From the NCBI GenBank assembly GCA_024404025.1, contig JAKSQP010000022.1:1-32571 (forward strand): DNA of 32,571 bases, read 5' to 3'. The translations under genes were made by a program, and so were the position numbers. Origin of the DNA: Clostridia bacterium. GTDB lineage: Bacteria > Bacillota > Clostridia > Oscillospirales > Acutalibacteraceae. Of the stretch, positions 25,597 to 32,443 are shown piece by piece. Every line of letters starts with the position of its first letter. Within the stretch, counting starts at the first letter, position 1. The notes beneath the pieces are model-generated. The model ran no database searches and had not been told where the DNA came from. It saw only the letters and a list, made by a program, of their open reading frames with translations.

Positions 25597-25664
25597 CAAT
25601 TTTAGACCGCACCTTTAATAATTCGTTTGCTAATCCAAATTGACACCTTTTTATAAATTCTGTT

Positions 25665-25727
25665 TTGTTGATTTTGACAACAATCAGATATGTGCGTTTG
25701 GCAAATATAAACATAAATTGATTTGCC
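25665..25727. promoter_or_regulatory. two inverted repeats upstream of the ketopantoate-reductase-like gene
   Basis: TTGTTG and CAACAA flank a 7-nt spacer near 25665-25683. GGCAAAT (25700-25706) and ATTTGCC (25721-25727) flank 14 nt and end 3 bp before the -35 box. They could be operator sites for an unknown regulator. Neither fits a catabolite (cre) consensus that I recognise. The rest of 25529-25808 holds only the two promoters. Confidence 0.35.
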
Positions 25728-25730
25728 GGC

Positions 25731-25759
25731 TTGACCTTTCAAAAAAAATTATATATAAT
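25731..25759 (+). promoter_or_regulatory. promoter of the ketopantoate-reductase-like gene
   Basis: -35 TTGACC (25731-25736), a 17-bp spacer and a perfect -10 TATAAT (25754-25759). Ribosome site AAAGGAG at about 25795-25801. Confidence 0.87.
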
Positions 25760-25808
25760 GTAAAATAGATTTTTATGGGCATAAGTCAAAATAAAAGGAG
25801 AAAGAAAT

Positions 25809-26825
25809 ATGAAATGCGCAATTTACGGAGCGGGCTCGCTCGGAACAGTTCTCGGAGCGTATATGACAAAGAACGGTGCAGAGGTTGAGCTTATCAATCG
25901 CAACAAGGAACACGTTGCAGCCCTTAGAGAGAAAGGCGCAACGATCAAGGGAACGGTTGAAATGAATGTTCCCGTCAATGCAATAACTCCCGATGAAATG
26001 AGCGGAAAATACGACGTATTTTTCCTTATGACAAAGCAGCTTTTCAATAAAGAAGTTGTTACCATGCTTAAGGATTATCTTACGGAGGACGGCGTTATTG
26101 TCACTCTTCAGAACGGTATTCCCGAGCCGGGTATTGCCGAAATAGTCGGCAAGAACCACACAATGGGATGCACTGTTGAATGGGGCGCAACCCTTTCGGC
26201 TCCCGGCGAATGCATTCTCACAAGCGATCCCGACAGCCTCTCATTCCACATGGGTAAAATGGAAGGTATCACGGATGCGCAGTTCAATCTTGTTAAAGGT
26301 CTTCTTGAAAAAATGTGCCCTGTTCACTTTGAAGAAAATCTTCTCGGCGCTCGCTGGTCAAAGCTTCTCATCAACGCAACCTTCTCCGGCCTCGGAACGG
26401 TTGTCGGCGGTGTTTTCGGCGATGTTTCCGAAGGCAAGGATGTTAAACCCATTGCCGTTCGCTGCATGAAAGAATGCATTGATGTCGGCCATGCCGCAGG
26501 CGAAGAATTCGCTCCCGTTCAGGGCAAGGATATAACAAAGCTTTTCTACTATAAAAACGGACTTAAAAGAGCATTCGCAATTCTTCTTCTCCCCATCGCC
26601 ATGAAGAAGCACCGTGCAATTGAGCCCTCGATGCTCCAGGATCTTAAAAAGGGCAAGCCCTGCGAAATTGATGCAATCAACGGCGTTGTCTGCGAATGGG
26701 GCAGAAAGTGCGGCATTCCCACTCCCGTCAATGACAGAATAGTTGAAGTTATTAAAAAGGAGCAGAGCGGAGAGCTTAAGCTTGAGCATTCAAACATCAG
26801 ACTTTTTGATGATCTGATTAAATAA
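25809..26825 (+). CDS. ketopantoate reductase (ApbA/PanE) family protein
   Basis: 338 residues. The N-terminal Rossmann domain has Y-G-A-G-S-L-G (6-12) for NADPH. Further family marks are M-T-K-Q near 74-77 and Q-N-G-I near 101-104. The C-terminal domain carries the Lys185 and Asn189 pair, spaced as in PanE (K176/N180 in E. coli). Reduction of a 2-oxo acid such as ketopantoate is likely. The family is broad, and no panB/panC/panD neighbour supports pantothenate synthesis, so the substrate is open. It is longer than E. coli PanE (about 303). Confidence 0.85.
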   Translation: MKCAIYGAGSLGTVLGAYMTKNGAEVELINRNKEHVAALREKGATIKGTVEMNVPVNAITPDEMSGKYDVFFLMTKQLFNKEVVTMLKDYLTEDGVIVTLQNGIPEPGIAEIVGKNHTMGCTVEWGATLSAPGECILTSDPDSLSFHMGKMEGITDAQFNLVKGLLEKMCPVHFEENLLGARWSKLLINATFSGLGTVVGGVFGDVSEGKDVKPIAVRCMKECIDVGHAAGEEFAPVQGKDITKLFYYKNGLKRAFAILLLPIAMKKHRAIEPSMLQDLKKGKPCEIDAINGVVCEWGRKCGIPTPVNDRIVEVIKKEQSGELKLEHSNIRLFDDLIK

Positions 26826-26831
26826 TTGATT

Positions 26832-27878
26832 ATGAAACGTTTAAAAATTATTCTCTGCATTGCGGTTATATTTACTCTGACGGTTTCCGCTTTTGCGGCA
26901 GATGCGTCCGCTTCGTGGTATGACGATATAAGCGGCGGCAGCTATAGCCCGATAATCGGGGAGCCTTATGTTGCGGATACATTTCACGGAGTAAAGGCGC
27001 TTTATTCTCTCGTCCCCGGTTCATATCAATGCGCAGAGCTGATTCCGAGATTCTATAAGGAAGCTTACGGACTTGATACATTCATTTTTGCAAGCTACGG
27101 AAGCGCATTCGGAATGGACCCGATTGAAATGACCTCTTCGGGATATAAATTCGTAACTTCCGAAACACCGTCACCGGGCGATATTATTTACACGACTTCT
27201 GCCATGAGAAACGGAAACGGAGATCATTGGGCGATAGTCAAATCGTTTGACGGAAGCACGATCACTCTTTTTGAGCAGAATGTTAAATATAACGGCAAAG
27301 CGGGAATCAACAGAAAATTGAAATATCCCTCGGATTATTATTATATTTATTCTCCGAGAAAGATTTCCGATAATTCCAAACCGGCTCTAGGCGGAGGAGC
27401 TTCAAATGTTGTTGAAACAACACCGCTCCCGGAAACTCTGCCGGCAACAACGGCAGCTCCGGTAACAACAGTTGTGACAACAACGGAAAAAACGACGCAG
27501 CCTGCGACAACGGCTCCCGTAACTGCTGTTCGCACAACAGCCGAACACACAACCGTGATCCGCACAACCGCCGCTCCCACAAAGGCGGCAACAACAGGAA
27601 AGGCCGAAACAACCGTTTTGCTTATTGAAAAGGAAACGGTTGCCGAAGATGTTTTGCTTGCAGAGGCAATAACAGAGGAATCAACGACCGCTCCCGAAGA
27701 ATATTCGGCTTATGCGGCGATGCTTTATGCCGAAACGGTTACTCAACCCGAAATGACCGAAGCTGTTAAACCTGCTTCAAGCAGAAATTACAAACCGGTT
27801 ATTGCAGCTGCGGCGGCTCTGGCTGCCGTTATCACCTTCGTTTCGGTTCTTATAATTACCAAAAAGAGCAGGGGATAA
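26832..27878 (+). CDS. secreted CHAP-type cell-wall amidase with Thr-rich stalk and C-terminal membrane anchor
   Basis: 348 residues from the ATG at 26832; a TTG two codons earlier also fits. An N-terminal signal peptide (about 1-22, A-F-A-A cleavage) precedes a CHAP/NlpC-like domain (about 40-178). The likely catalytic Cys67 is in Y-Q-C-A-E-L, His132 in G-D-H-W-A-I-V, and Glu148/Asn150 in F-E-Q-N. A Thr/Pro/Ala-rich low-complexity stalk (about 195-262), an acidic linker, and a transmembrane helix (about 321-343) with a K-K-S-R-G tail follow. There is no LPXTG motif. It likely cuts or remodels peptidoglycan while held on the membrane. No clear ribosome site is visible; it is 6 bp after the previous stop and may rely on coupling. 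Confidence 0.82.
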   Translation: MKRLKIILCIAVIFTLTVSAFAADASASWYDDISGGSYSPIIGEPYVADTFHGVKALYSLVPGSYQCAELIPRFYKEAYGLDTFIFASYGSAFGMDPIEMTSSGYKFVTSETPSPGDIIYTTSAMRNGNGDHWAIVKSFDGSTITLFEQNVKYNGKAGINRKLKYPSDYYYIYSPRKISDNSKPALGGGASNVVETTPLPETLPATTAAPVTTVVTTTEKTTQPATTAPVTAVRTTAEHTTVIRTTAAPTKAATTGKAETTVLLIEKETVAEDVLLAEAITEESTTAPEEYSAYAAMLYAETVTQPEMTEAVKPASSRNYKPVIAAAAALAAVITFVSVLIITKKSRG

Positions 27879-27898
27879 CTTTCCCCTGCAATATTTTT
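27868..27898 (+). terminator. terminator overlapping the end of the CHAP gene
   Basis: GCAGGGGA (27868-27875) pairs with TCCCCTGC (27882-27889), loop of 6 nt, followed by AATATTTTT. The stem begins inside the last codons of the CHAP gene. Confidence 0.75.
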
Positions 27899-27915
27899 CA
27901 TAAGGGATATAAATA

Positions 27916-28785
27916 ATGAGCGAAACTAATCTGAAAAAACAGCATATTGAAGGCAGATTGCTGATAATCGGAACGGCGCTTCTGTGGGGACTTGCCGGAG
28001 TCTGTGTCAAGTCAATTCCGTGGAATTCAATGTCCATTATGGCGGCAAGATGCGGAGTCGGCATAATCATGCTCGGCATCAACAAAAAGAGCTTTAAGCT
28101 CCATTTTGAAAAGTACACATTTCTCGGAGCGGTAATGATGTCGCTTACGGGCATACTCTATATGATGTCCATAAAGCTCACAACTGCGGCAACGGCCATC
28201 GTTCTGCAATATGTTGCTCCGATTCTTGTTTTCCTTTTTACGGTCGTAGTGCAGAAGATAAAGCCGAAGCTTATTGAAACGATAATCGTTATTGCTGTTT
28301 TCGGCGGCTGTCTGCTCTCGTTTGCGGATAAGCTTGATGTGACCCACATAATCGGTAATCTTCTTGGACTTCTTTCGGGAATCACTTTTGCGGGGCAGAT
28401 CATCATTTTCAGCGATAAAAAAGCGGATTCCGCCGAGGGAACATATATGAGCAATTTTATGAGCTTCATTGTCTGTTTCCCGTTTATGTTCTTTGATAAG
28501 AATATGACATTTGATTCAAAAACTCTTTTTTGGGTATTCGTGCTTGCTGTTTTTCAATTCGGATTTGCAAATATATTCTATGCAAGAGGATGCCGGAAAA
28601 TCGACAAAATCGAAACCTCGCTTCTGCTCACAATTGAGCCGATTTTTAATCCCATTCCCGTGTGGCTTGTAACGGGAGAAAAGCCCGGAACGCTTGCTCT
28701 CATCGGATTTGCGGTAGTTATTATTGCCGTTACGGCTTACGGATTTCTTCCCGTAATTGAAAAGAAAAGGAAAAAAGCAGCATGA
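27916..28785 (+). CDS. EamA/DMT-family permease
   Basis: 289 residues with about ten hydrophobic helices arranged as two EamA repeats (about 14-140 and 147-283), preceded by a short charged N-terminus. The first helix has the family-typical A-L-L-W-G-L-A-G-V-x-x-K pattern. These transporters usually export metabolites or amino acids; the substrate is not readable here. The start has only a weak AAGGG site about 10 nt upstream. It ends in a 4-bp ATGA overlap with the SGNH hydrolase gene, so the two are translationally coupled. Confidence 0.88.
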   Translation: MSETNLKKQHIEGRLLIIGTALLWGLAGVCVKSIPWNSMSIMAARCGVGIIMLGINKKSFKLHFEKYTFLGAVMMSLTGILYMMSIKLTTAATAIVLQYVAPILVFLFTVVVQKIKPKLIETIIVIAVFGGCLLSFADKLDVTHIIGNLLGLLSGITFAGQIIIFSDKKADSAEGTYMSNFMSFIVCFPFMFFDKNMTFDSKTLFWVFVLAVFQFGFANIFYARGCRKIDKIETSLLLTIEPIFNPIPVWLVTGEKPGTLALIGFAVVIIAVTAYGFLPVIEKKRKKAA

Positions 28786-29828
28786 AAATTTCGGATATAG
28801 ATTCCAACTTAAAGATAAAGTCCTCCGTCAGCGAAAAGAATGTCAGATTTTTCAACGCCTCGGAAAAACCGTTTTCCGTCCATGGAGTTTTTGTTCCCGA
28901 CAAAGAGGAAAATTATTACCGCCGTATGCCGCATTCCGCCGCAAAGCAGGTGAACGCCGGAGTTGAATATCTTGCAAAGAATACTGCGGGCGGCAGAGTC
29001 AGATTCAGAACAAATTCGCCCTATGTTGCCATCAGAGCCGAATATCCCGAAGTATGTGTTATGAATCACATGGCGCAATGCGGAATCCAGGGCTTCAGCC
29101 TTTATGCTGATGATGTTTTCGTCGGTTCGTTTATTCCGGACAGAAAGAAAAAATATGAGGGGATAATTTATCTCCCCAAAGGAAAAATGAGGAATATCAC
29201 AATATATTTTCCGCTTTATAACAGCCTTTCAAAGCTCTATATAGGGCTCGACAAGGGCAGCGAGATCCTTGAGGAAATCCCTTATAAAATAGCTTCTCCC
29301 GTTGTGTTTTACGGCTCTTCGATAACGCAGGGCGGATGCGCTTCAAGGCCCGGCACGGATTATGAAGGCTTTCTTTCCAGAGCTCTTGGCTGCGATTATC
29401 TCAATCTCGGATTTTCGGGCAGCGCAAAAGGAGAGATTTTTCATGCGCAGTATATTGCAGGCTTAGATATGAGTGCCTTTGTTATGGATTATGACCACAA
29501 CGCTCCGAATGCAGAGCATCTTGAAAAAACTCACGAGGCTTTCTTTAAAGAATTCAGAAAAGCGAAGCCCGATACTCCGGTTATCTTTATTTCAAGGCCG
29601 GAGCTTCCGAGAACGGAAGACAGAGAAAAGCGTTTTGCGGTTATTAAAAAAACTTATGATAATGCCGTTGCAAACGGAGATAAAAATGTTTATCTGATTG
29701 ACGGCGGAACATTTTTTAAAGATTCGGAATTCAACGATGCAACGGTTGATAACTGCCATCCGACCGATTTCGGTTTCTATCTTATGGCTAAAGGCATCGA
29801 GCCGGTTCTCGCAAACTGCATATTATAA
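28782..29828 (+). CDS. SGNH/GDSL-family hydrolase (probable carbohydrate esterase)
   Basis: 348 residues. An N-terminal beta-rich domain (about 25-165) is followed by an SGNH hydrolase domain (about 170-345). Block I is Y-G-S-S-I-T-Q-G-G with the nucleophile at Ser180. Block II is G-F-S-G near 210-213, block III D-H-N near 238-240, and block V D-N-C-H-P with Asp323 and His326. No signal peptide is visible, so it is cytoplasmic or intracellular. Deacetylation of a sugar is a fair guess from family members of this two-domain type, but the substrate is unknown. Coupled to the EamA permease. Confidence 0.85.
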   Translation: MKISDIDSNLKIKSSVSEKNVRFFNASEKPFSVHGVFVPDKEENYYRRMPHSAAKQVNAGVEYLAKNTAGGRVRFRTNSPYVAIRAEYPEVCVMNHMAQCGIQGFSLYADDVFVGSFIPDRKKKYEGIIYLPKGKMRNITIYFPLYNSLSKLYIGLDKGSEILEEIPYKIASPVVFYGSSITQGGCASRPGTDYEGFLSRALGCDYLNLGFSGSAKGEIFHAQYIAGLDMSAFVMDYDHNAPNAEHLEKTHEAFFKEFRKAKPDTPVIFISRPELPRTEDREKRFAVIKKTYDNAVANGDKNVYLIDGGTFFKDSEFNDATVDNCHPTDFGFYLMAKGIEPVLANCIL

Positions 29829-29833
29829 AAAAC

Positions 29834-29864
29834 AAAGCAGGAGCCGCCCGGTTCCTGCTTTTTC
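29834..29864. terminator. terminator between the SGNH gene and the recombinase/SpoVT gene
   Basis: An AAGCAGGA...TCCTGCTT stem with an inner CCG/CGG pair, followed by TTTTT on the plus strand and flanked by an A-run on the other side. It can serve both convergent genes, and it would be the native spoVT terminator. Confidence 0.85.
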
Positions 29865-29867
29865 GTG

Positions 29868-30317
29868 TTATTCTTCCATCTGTTTTCCGAGAAATGAAGC
29901 CGCAATCTGCGCAAGCTTCGTTTCCGTTTGCGTGGGGCATGAACCGTTTTCATGCATGAGCATAACAACCGCTCCCGAAACATCTCCGCCGCCGACGATT
30001 GAAAATGCAACTGCCGCATCCTTGTCAAGCCCCTCAACGGGTCGGATGCGTTCGCTGTCAACGGCGCAGATGTAGTTTTCGTGGCGTTCCATAAGCGATT
30101 CAAGGCTTTGGCTTACTCTTCTGTCCATAACCTCTTTTTTTGAAATGCCTGCGCAGGCGATAACGCTGTCACGGTCTGTAACAATAACGGGAAGCCCCGT
30201 GCCCCTGAAAAGGACATCGGCATACTGTGAGGTAAGCGAATTCAGCTCACCTATGGGCGAATATTTTTTGAATATGACTTCGCCGTCCGAATCTGTGAAA
30301 ATTTCCAACGGGTCTCC
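29868..30317 (-). pseudogene. spoVT: 3' part of spoVT (stage V sporulation protein T), N-terminus missing
   Basis: 149 codons that align by eye with SpoVT from about residue 30 to its end: G-D-P-L-E-I-F, D-G-E-V-I, K-K-Y-S-P-I, then a GAF-like sensor domain. SpoVT regulates late forespore genes and binds DNA through an N-terminal AbrB/SpoVT domain, which is absent here. The reading frame is intact and clean, as in a recent or reversible interruption and not an old decayed gene. The 5' part is expected at the far end of the element, outside the window. Confidence 0.85.
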
Positions 30318-32021
30318 GTTACAGATAACATTGGCAGTAAAGACCTTGTCCGTGTGTTTGCCGGACTTTTGAGTAATTGTGATATCCCTACTGCCTGAAT
30401 TAAAATTTACGGCATTCTCCGTACCGCTTTCGGAGGTATCTATTGACAACAGCTCATCAATATCGGATTTGAGCATTATTTCAATATGACCCTCATAAAC
30501 CGTTATTCTCTCAACGATGATTCCGATATCCCTTTTATCCAGCTTTTCTTTGCTTATAATATCATCGAACACTTCAATAACCGTTTTGGCTTTTCTGTTG
30601 GTCTGGATGATAGAGTTTCTTAAATCGTTGGAAGCCTCAAATTGTTTTTCAAGCCTTTCGATTCTGTCAACGAGTTCTTCCTCAAGCTCATCGAAAACGG
30701 ATAATTTGGTTCTTGCTCGGGCATCATCACTTGTGCCGATAAGTACCCGCTCTTTATAAAGTGATTTAAGTTCGATTCTGGCTCTGTCAAGCTGTTCCTG
30801 TATTTTTTCTATTGTGTTGCCCAATTCTTCTTCACGCTTGGGTTGATCGTCAATCATTTTTTGAAGCTCTTCAACCATGCTGCTGCAATTATCTCTTACC
30901 CGTTTAATATATTCTTTCAGCATGGAATCAAGAACATCAACACGTATATGGTGCGAGGTGCATCCTTTCAGACCTCTGCGATGATATGTTCCGCAGGTAT
31001 AGGAAGGAGCAAGGTCGGCACGGGACATTGAAAACATCGGACTGCCGCAATCGCCGCAGAAGAGAAAGCCGGAATAATCTGCTGCATATTTTTTCTCGCC
31101 TCGGAAGTTGGTTTTTGTCCGTATTTTCAGCTGATCCTGAGCATATGTAAATGTTCTGATATCAATAATTGCTTCGTGAGCGTTTTCGATTACTACCTGG
31201 TCTTCATCGCCGATTTTGACATTTTTACCGTTGATTCCTTTTCGGGTATATTTTTTTTGCCGCAGAGTGCCGATATAAAAATCGTTTTTCAGAATAGTCT
31301 GAACGGTGATGATGCTCCACTCATTTTTGGCTGTTATTTTTGTTGTTTTTCCTTCAGCTTCCTTTGCCGCAATTTCGTTTGCTCTCGGAGTCGGAATTCC
31401 GCATTCGGTCAAATGATTTGCTATTCTTTTATATCCCCAGCCGTTGTTGTAAAGTCTGAAAATCTCACGAACAATCTCGGCGGCAGGCGGGTCAATCTGA
31501 TAAACCATTTCCTTGGTGTTGATCATTCTGTAACCGTAAGGAACGGCGCATATCCATTGACCGCTTTTCTGACGACTGTTGATTATCTGCTTAATCTTTT
31601 TTGATGTATCGGTTACGGGCATTTCATTGAGAAGAAATTTAAACTGAATCAGCATCCAGTCATCTCTCGTAGGGTAGTCGATGTGGTCACCGATTGAAAT
31701 GATGCGAACGCCTGCATCACGAAGTGTTTCAAGCTCCCAAAGTCCGAGACTGTTTCTTCTTGAAAAACGGGAAAAATCCTTGACAACCAGTATTTTACAT
31801 TCTCCGCTCATCAGATCCGCTCTCATTATCTGATAGCTTTCACGCTGAGCAAAAGTGTAGCCGCTTCGGTCACGGTCTTCAAAGATTGTCAGCTCGGCAT
31901 CGGGAAACTCGGCTTTAACGAAATCACGGATGATTTTCTTCTGATTTTCAATGCTGGTATTCTCTTGAAAATCTTCCTGTAAATCAACAGAGATTCGTGT
32001 ATATCCATATACTTTCAACAT
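29868..32021 (-). CDS. large serine recombinase fused in frame to the C-terminal part of SpoVT
   Basis: 717 residues from the ATG at 32021, with AAGGAG 7 nt upstream. Residues 1-150 form the resolvase domain: catalytic Ser11 in Y-T-R-I-S, D-R-D-R-S-G near 49-54, and K-D-F-S-R-F-S-R-R at 81-89. The recombinase domain (about 155-300), a zinc ribbon (C322, C325, C343, C354) and a coiled coil (about 380-470) are typical of large serine integrases. From Gly569 to the end the sequence matches SpoVT after its AbrB domain: G-D-P-L-E-I-F, K-K-Y-S-P-I, then the GAF-like domain ending A-A-S-F-L-G-K-Q-M-E. No stop separates the two parts. The SpoVT part lacks the N-terminal DNA-binding ~30 residues. Most simply, an integrated element has cut spoVT and the fusion is read from the element's promoter. 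Confidence 0.9.
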   Translation of the reverse strand: MLKVYGYTRISVDLQEDFQENTSIENQKKIIRDFVKAEFPDAELTIFEDRDRSGYTFAQRESYQIMRADLMSGECKILVVKDFSRFSRRNSLGLWELETLRDAGVRIISIGDHIDYPTRDDWMLIQFKFLLNEMPVTDTSKKIKQIINSRQKSGQWICAVPYGYRMINTKEMVYQIDPPAAEIVREIFRLYNNGWGYKRIANHLTECGIPTPRANEIAAKEAEGKTTKITAKNEWSIITVQTILKNDFYIGTLRQKKYTRKGINGKNVKIGDEDQVVIENAHEAIIDIRTFTYAQDQLKIRTKTNFRGEKKYAADYSGFLFCGDCGSPMFSMSRADLAPSYTCGTYHRRGLKGCTSHHIRVDVLDSMLKEYIKRVRDNCSSMVEELQKMIDDQPKREEELGNTIEKIQEQLDRARIELKSLYKERVLIGTSDDARARTKLSVFDELEEELVDRIERLEKQFEASNDLRNSIIQTNRKAKTVIEVFDDIISKEKLDKRDIGIIVERITVYEGHIEIMLKSDIDELLSIDTSESGTENAVNFNSGSRDITITQKSGKHTDKVFTANVICNGDPLEIFTDSDGEVIFKKYSPIGELNSLTSQYADVLFRGTGLPVIVTDRDSVIACAGISKKEVMDRRVSQSLESLMERHENYICAVDSERIRPVEGLDKDAAVAFSIVGGGDVSGAVVMLMHENGSCPTQTETKLAQIAASFLGKQMEE
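30280..30340. other. predicted attachment-site junction between element and spoVT
   Basis: Similarity to SpoVT begins at the Gly codon at 30315-30317. Upstream codons (K-V-F-T-A-N-V-I-C-N) do not match SpoVT. The crossover core of a serine integrase should therefore lie near here, most likely in the bases encoding G-D-P-L-E-I-F. The exact core cannot be set without the other end. Confidence 0.6.
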
Positions 32022-32052
32022 CAACAACTCCTTTTCACTAATTTCTAACAAC

Positions 32053-32081
32053 ATTGTAACACATAATTATGAAAATTGCAA
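32053..32081 (-). promoter_or_regulatory. promoter of the recombinase-SpoVT fusion
   Basis: On the minus strand, -35 TTGCAA (32081-32076), a 17-bp spacer and -10 TACAAT (32058-32053), about 32 bp upstream of the ATG. It lies inside the element, so the fused spoVT part is under element control. Confidence 0.75.
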
Positions 32082-32097
32082 CAGTTTTTTCACTTTT

Positions 32098-32145
32098 TTA
32101 AAAAAGTACCCGTTGAGTAAATTTTCAACGGGCATACTTTTATTA
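32098..32145. terminator. terminator between the small element gene and the recombinase
   Basis: CCCGTTGA and TCAACGGG (8 bp) extended by AAGTA/TACTT across a 2-nt bulge, with T-runs on both strands. It isolates the recombinase promoter from upstream element transcription. Confidence 0.8.
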
Positions 32146-32176
32146 CAGCATTCGGAAATATTATGAGTTATTTCCT

Positions 32177-32401
32177 TCAGGATTGCGCATTAACGATGTT
32201 GTTATAATTATATGAAAGCAGGTTTTTGGTGTTTTCAAGCAAATCTTCTTTTCCTGATTTGAACACACAAACAAAAATCTTTTTTTCTTTACACTCAGCA
32301 ATGATTTTTTTGATTTCGTCCTGGATTTCTTTTCTTTCCTTATCCGCATTACTGCACCAGATTGTTGCAATTTTTCTGCTTTCATCGCGTTCAATTATAA
32401 T
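32177..32401 (-). CDS. small conserved-looking element protein, possible AUU start
   Basis: About 75 residues: a short hydrophobic start, E-R-D-E-S-R-K, I-A-T-I-W-C-S-N, then charged helices and an F-V-C-V-F-K-S-G strand-like segment. It recalls small proteins found beside serine recombinases in clostridial elements, but I cannot name a function. The ribosome site AAGGAGGTG (32416-32408) is excellent, yet no ATG, GTG or TTG follows in this frame. An ATT at 32401-32399 lies 8 nt after the AGGAGG core. The only in-frame ATG is at 32431, upstream of the ribosome site and without one of its own. A TTG at 32394 is in another frame whose product looks random. Confidence 0.6.
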   Translation of the reverse strand: MIIERDESRKIATIWCSNADKERKEIQDEIKKIIAECKEKKIFVCVFKSGKEDLLENTKNLLSYNYNNIVNAQS

Positions 32402-32443
32402 AGCTATCACCTCCTTCTGAATTATTACCATTATTATGAAACA

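Noticed and set aside
32161..32394. Alternative frame for the small element gene, TTG start at 32394
   Set aside because: Spacing from the ribosome site is 13 nt, which is long, and the product is lysine/serine-rich with no conserved-looking pattern. The overlapping frame with E-R-D-E-S-R-K is more protein-like.
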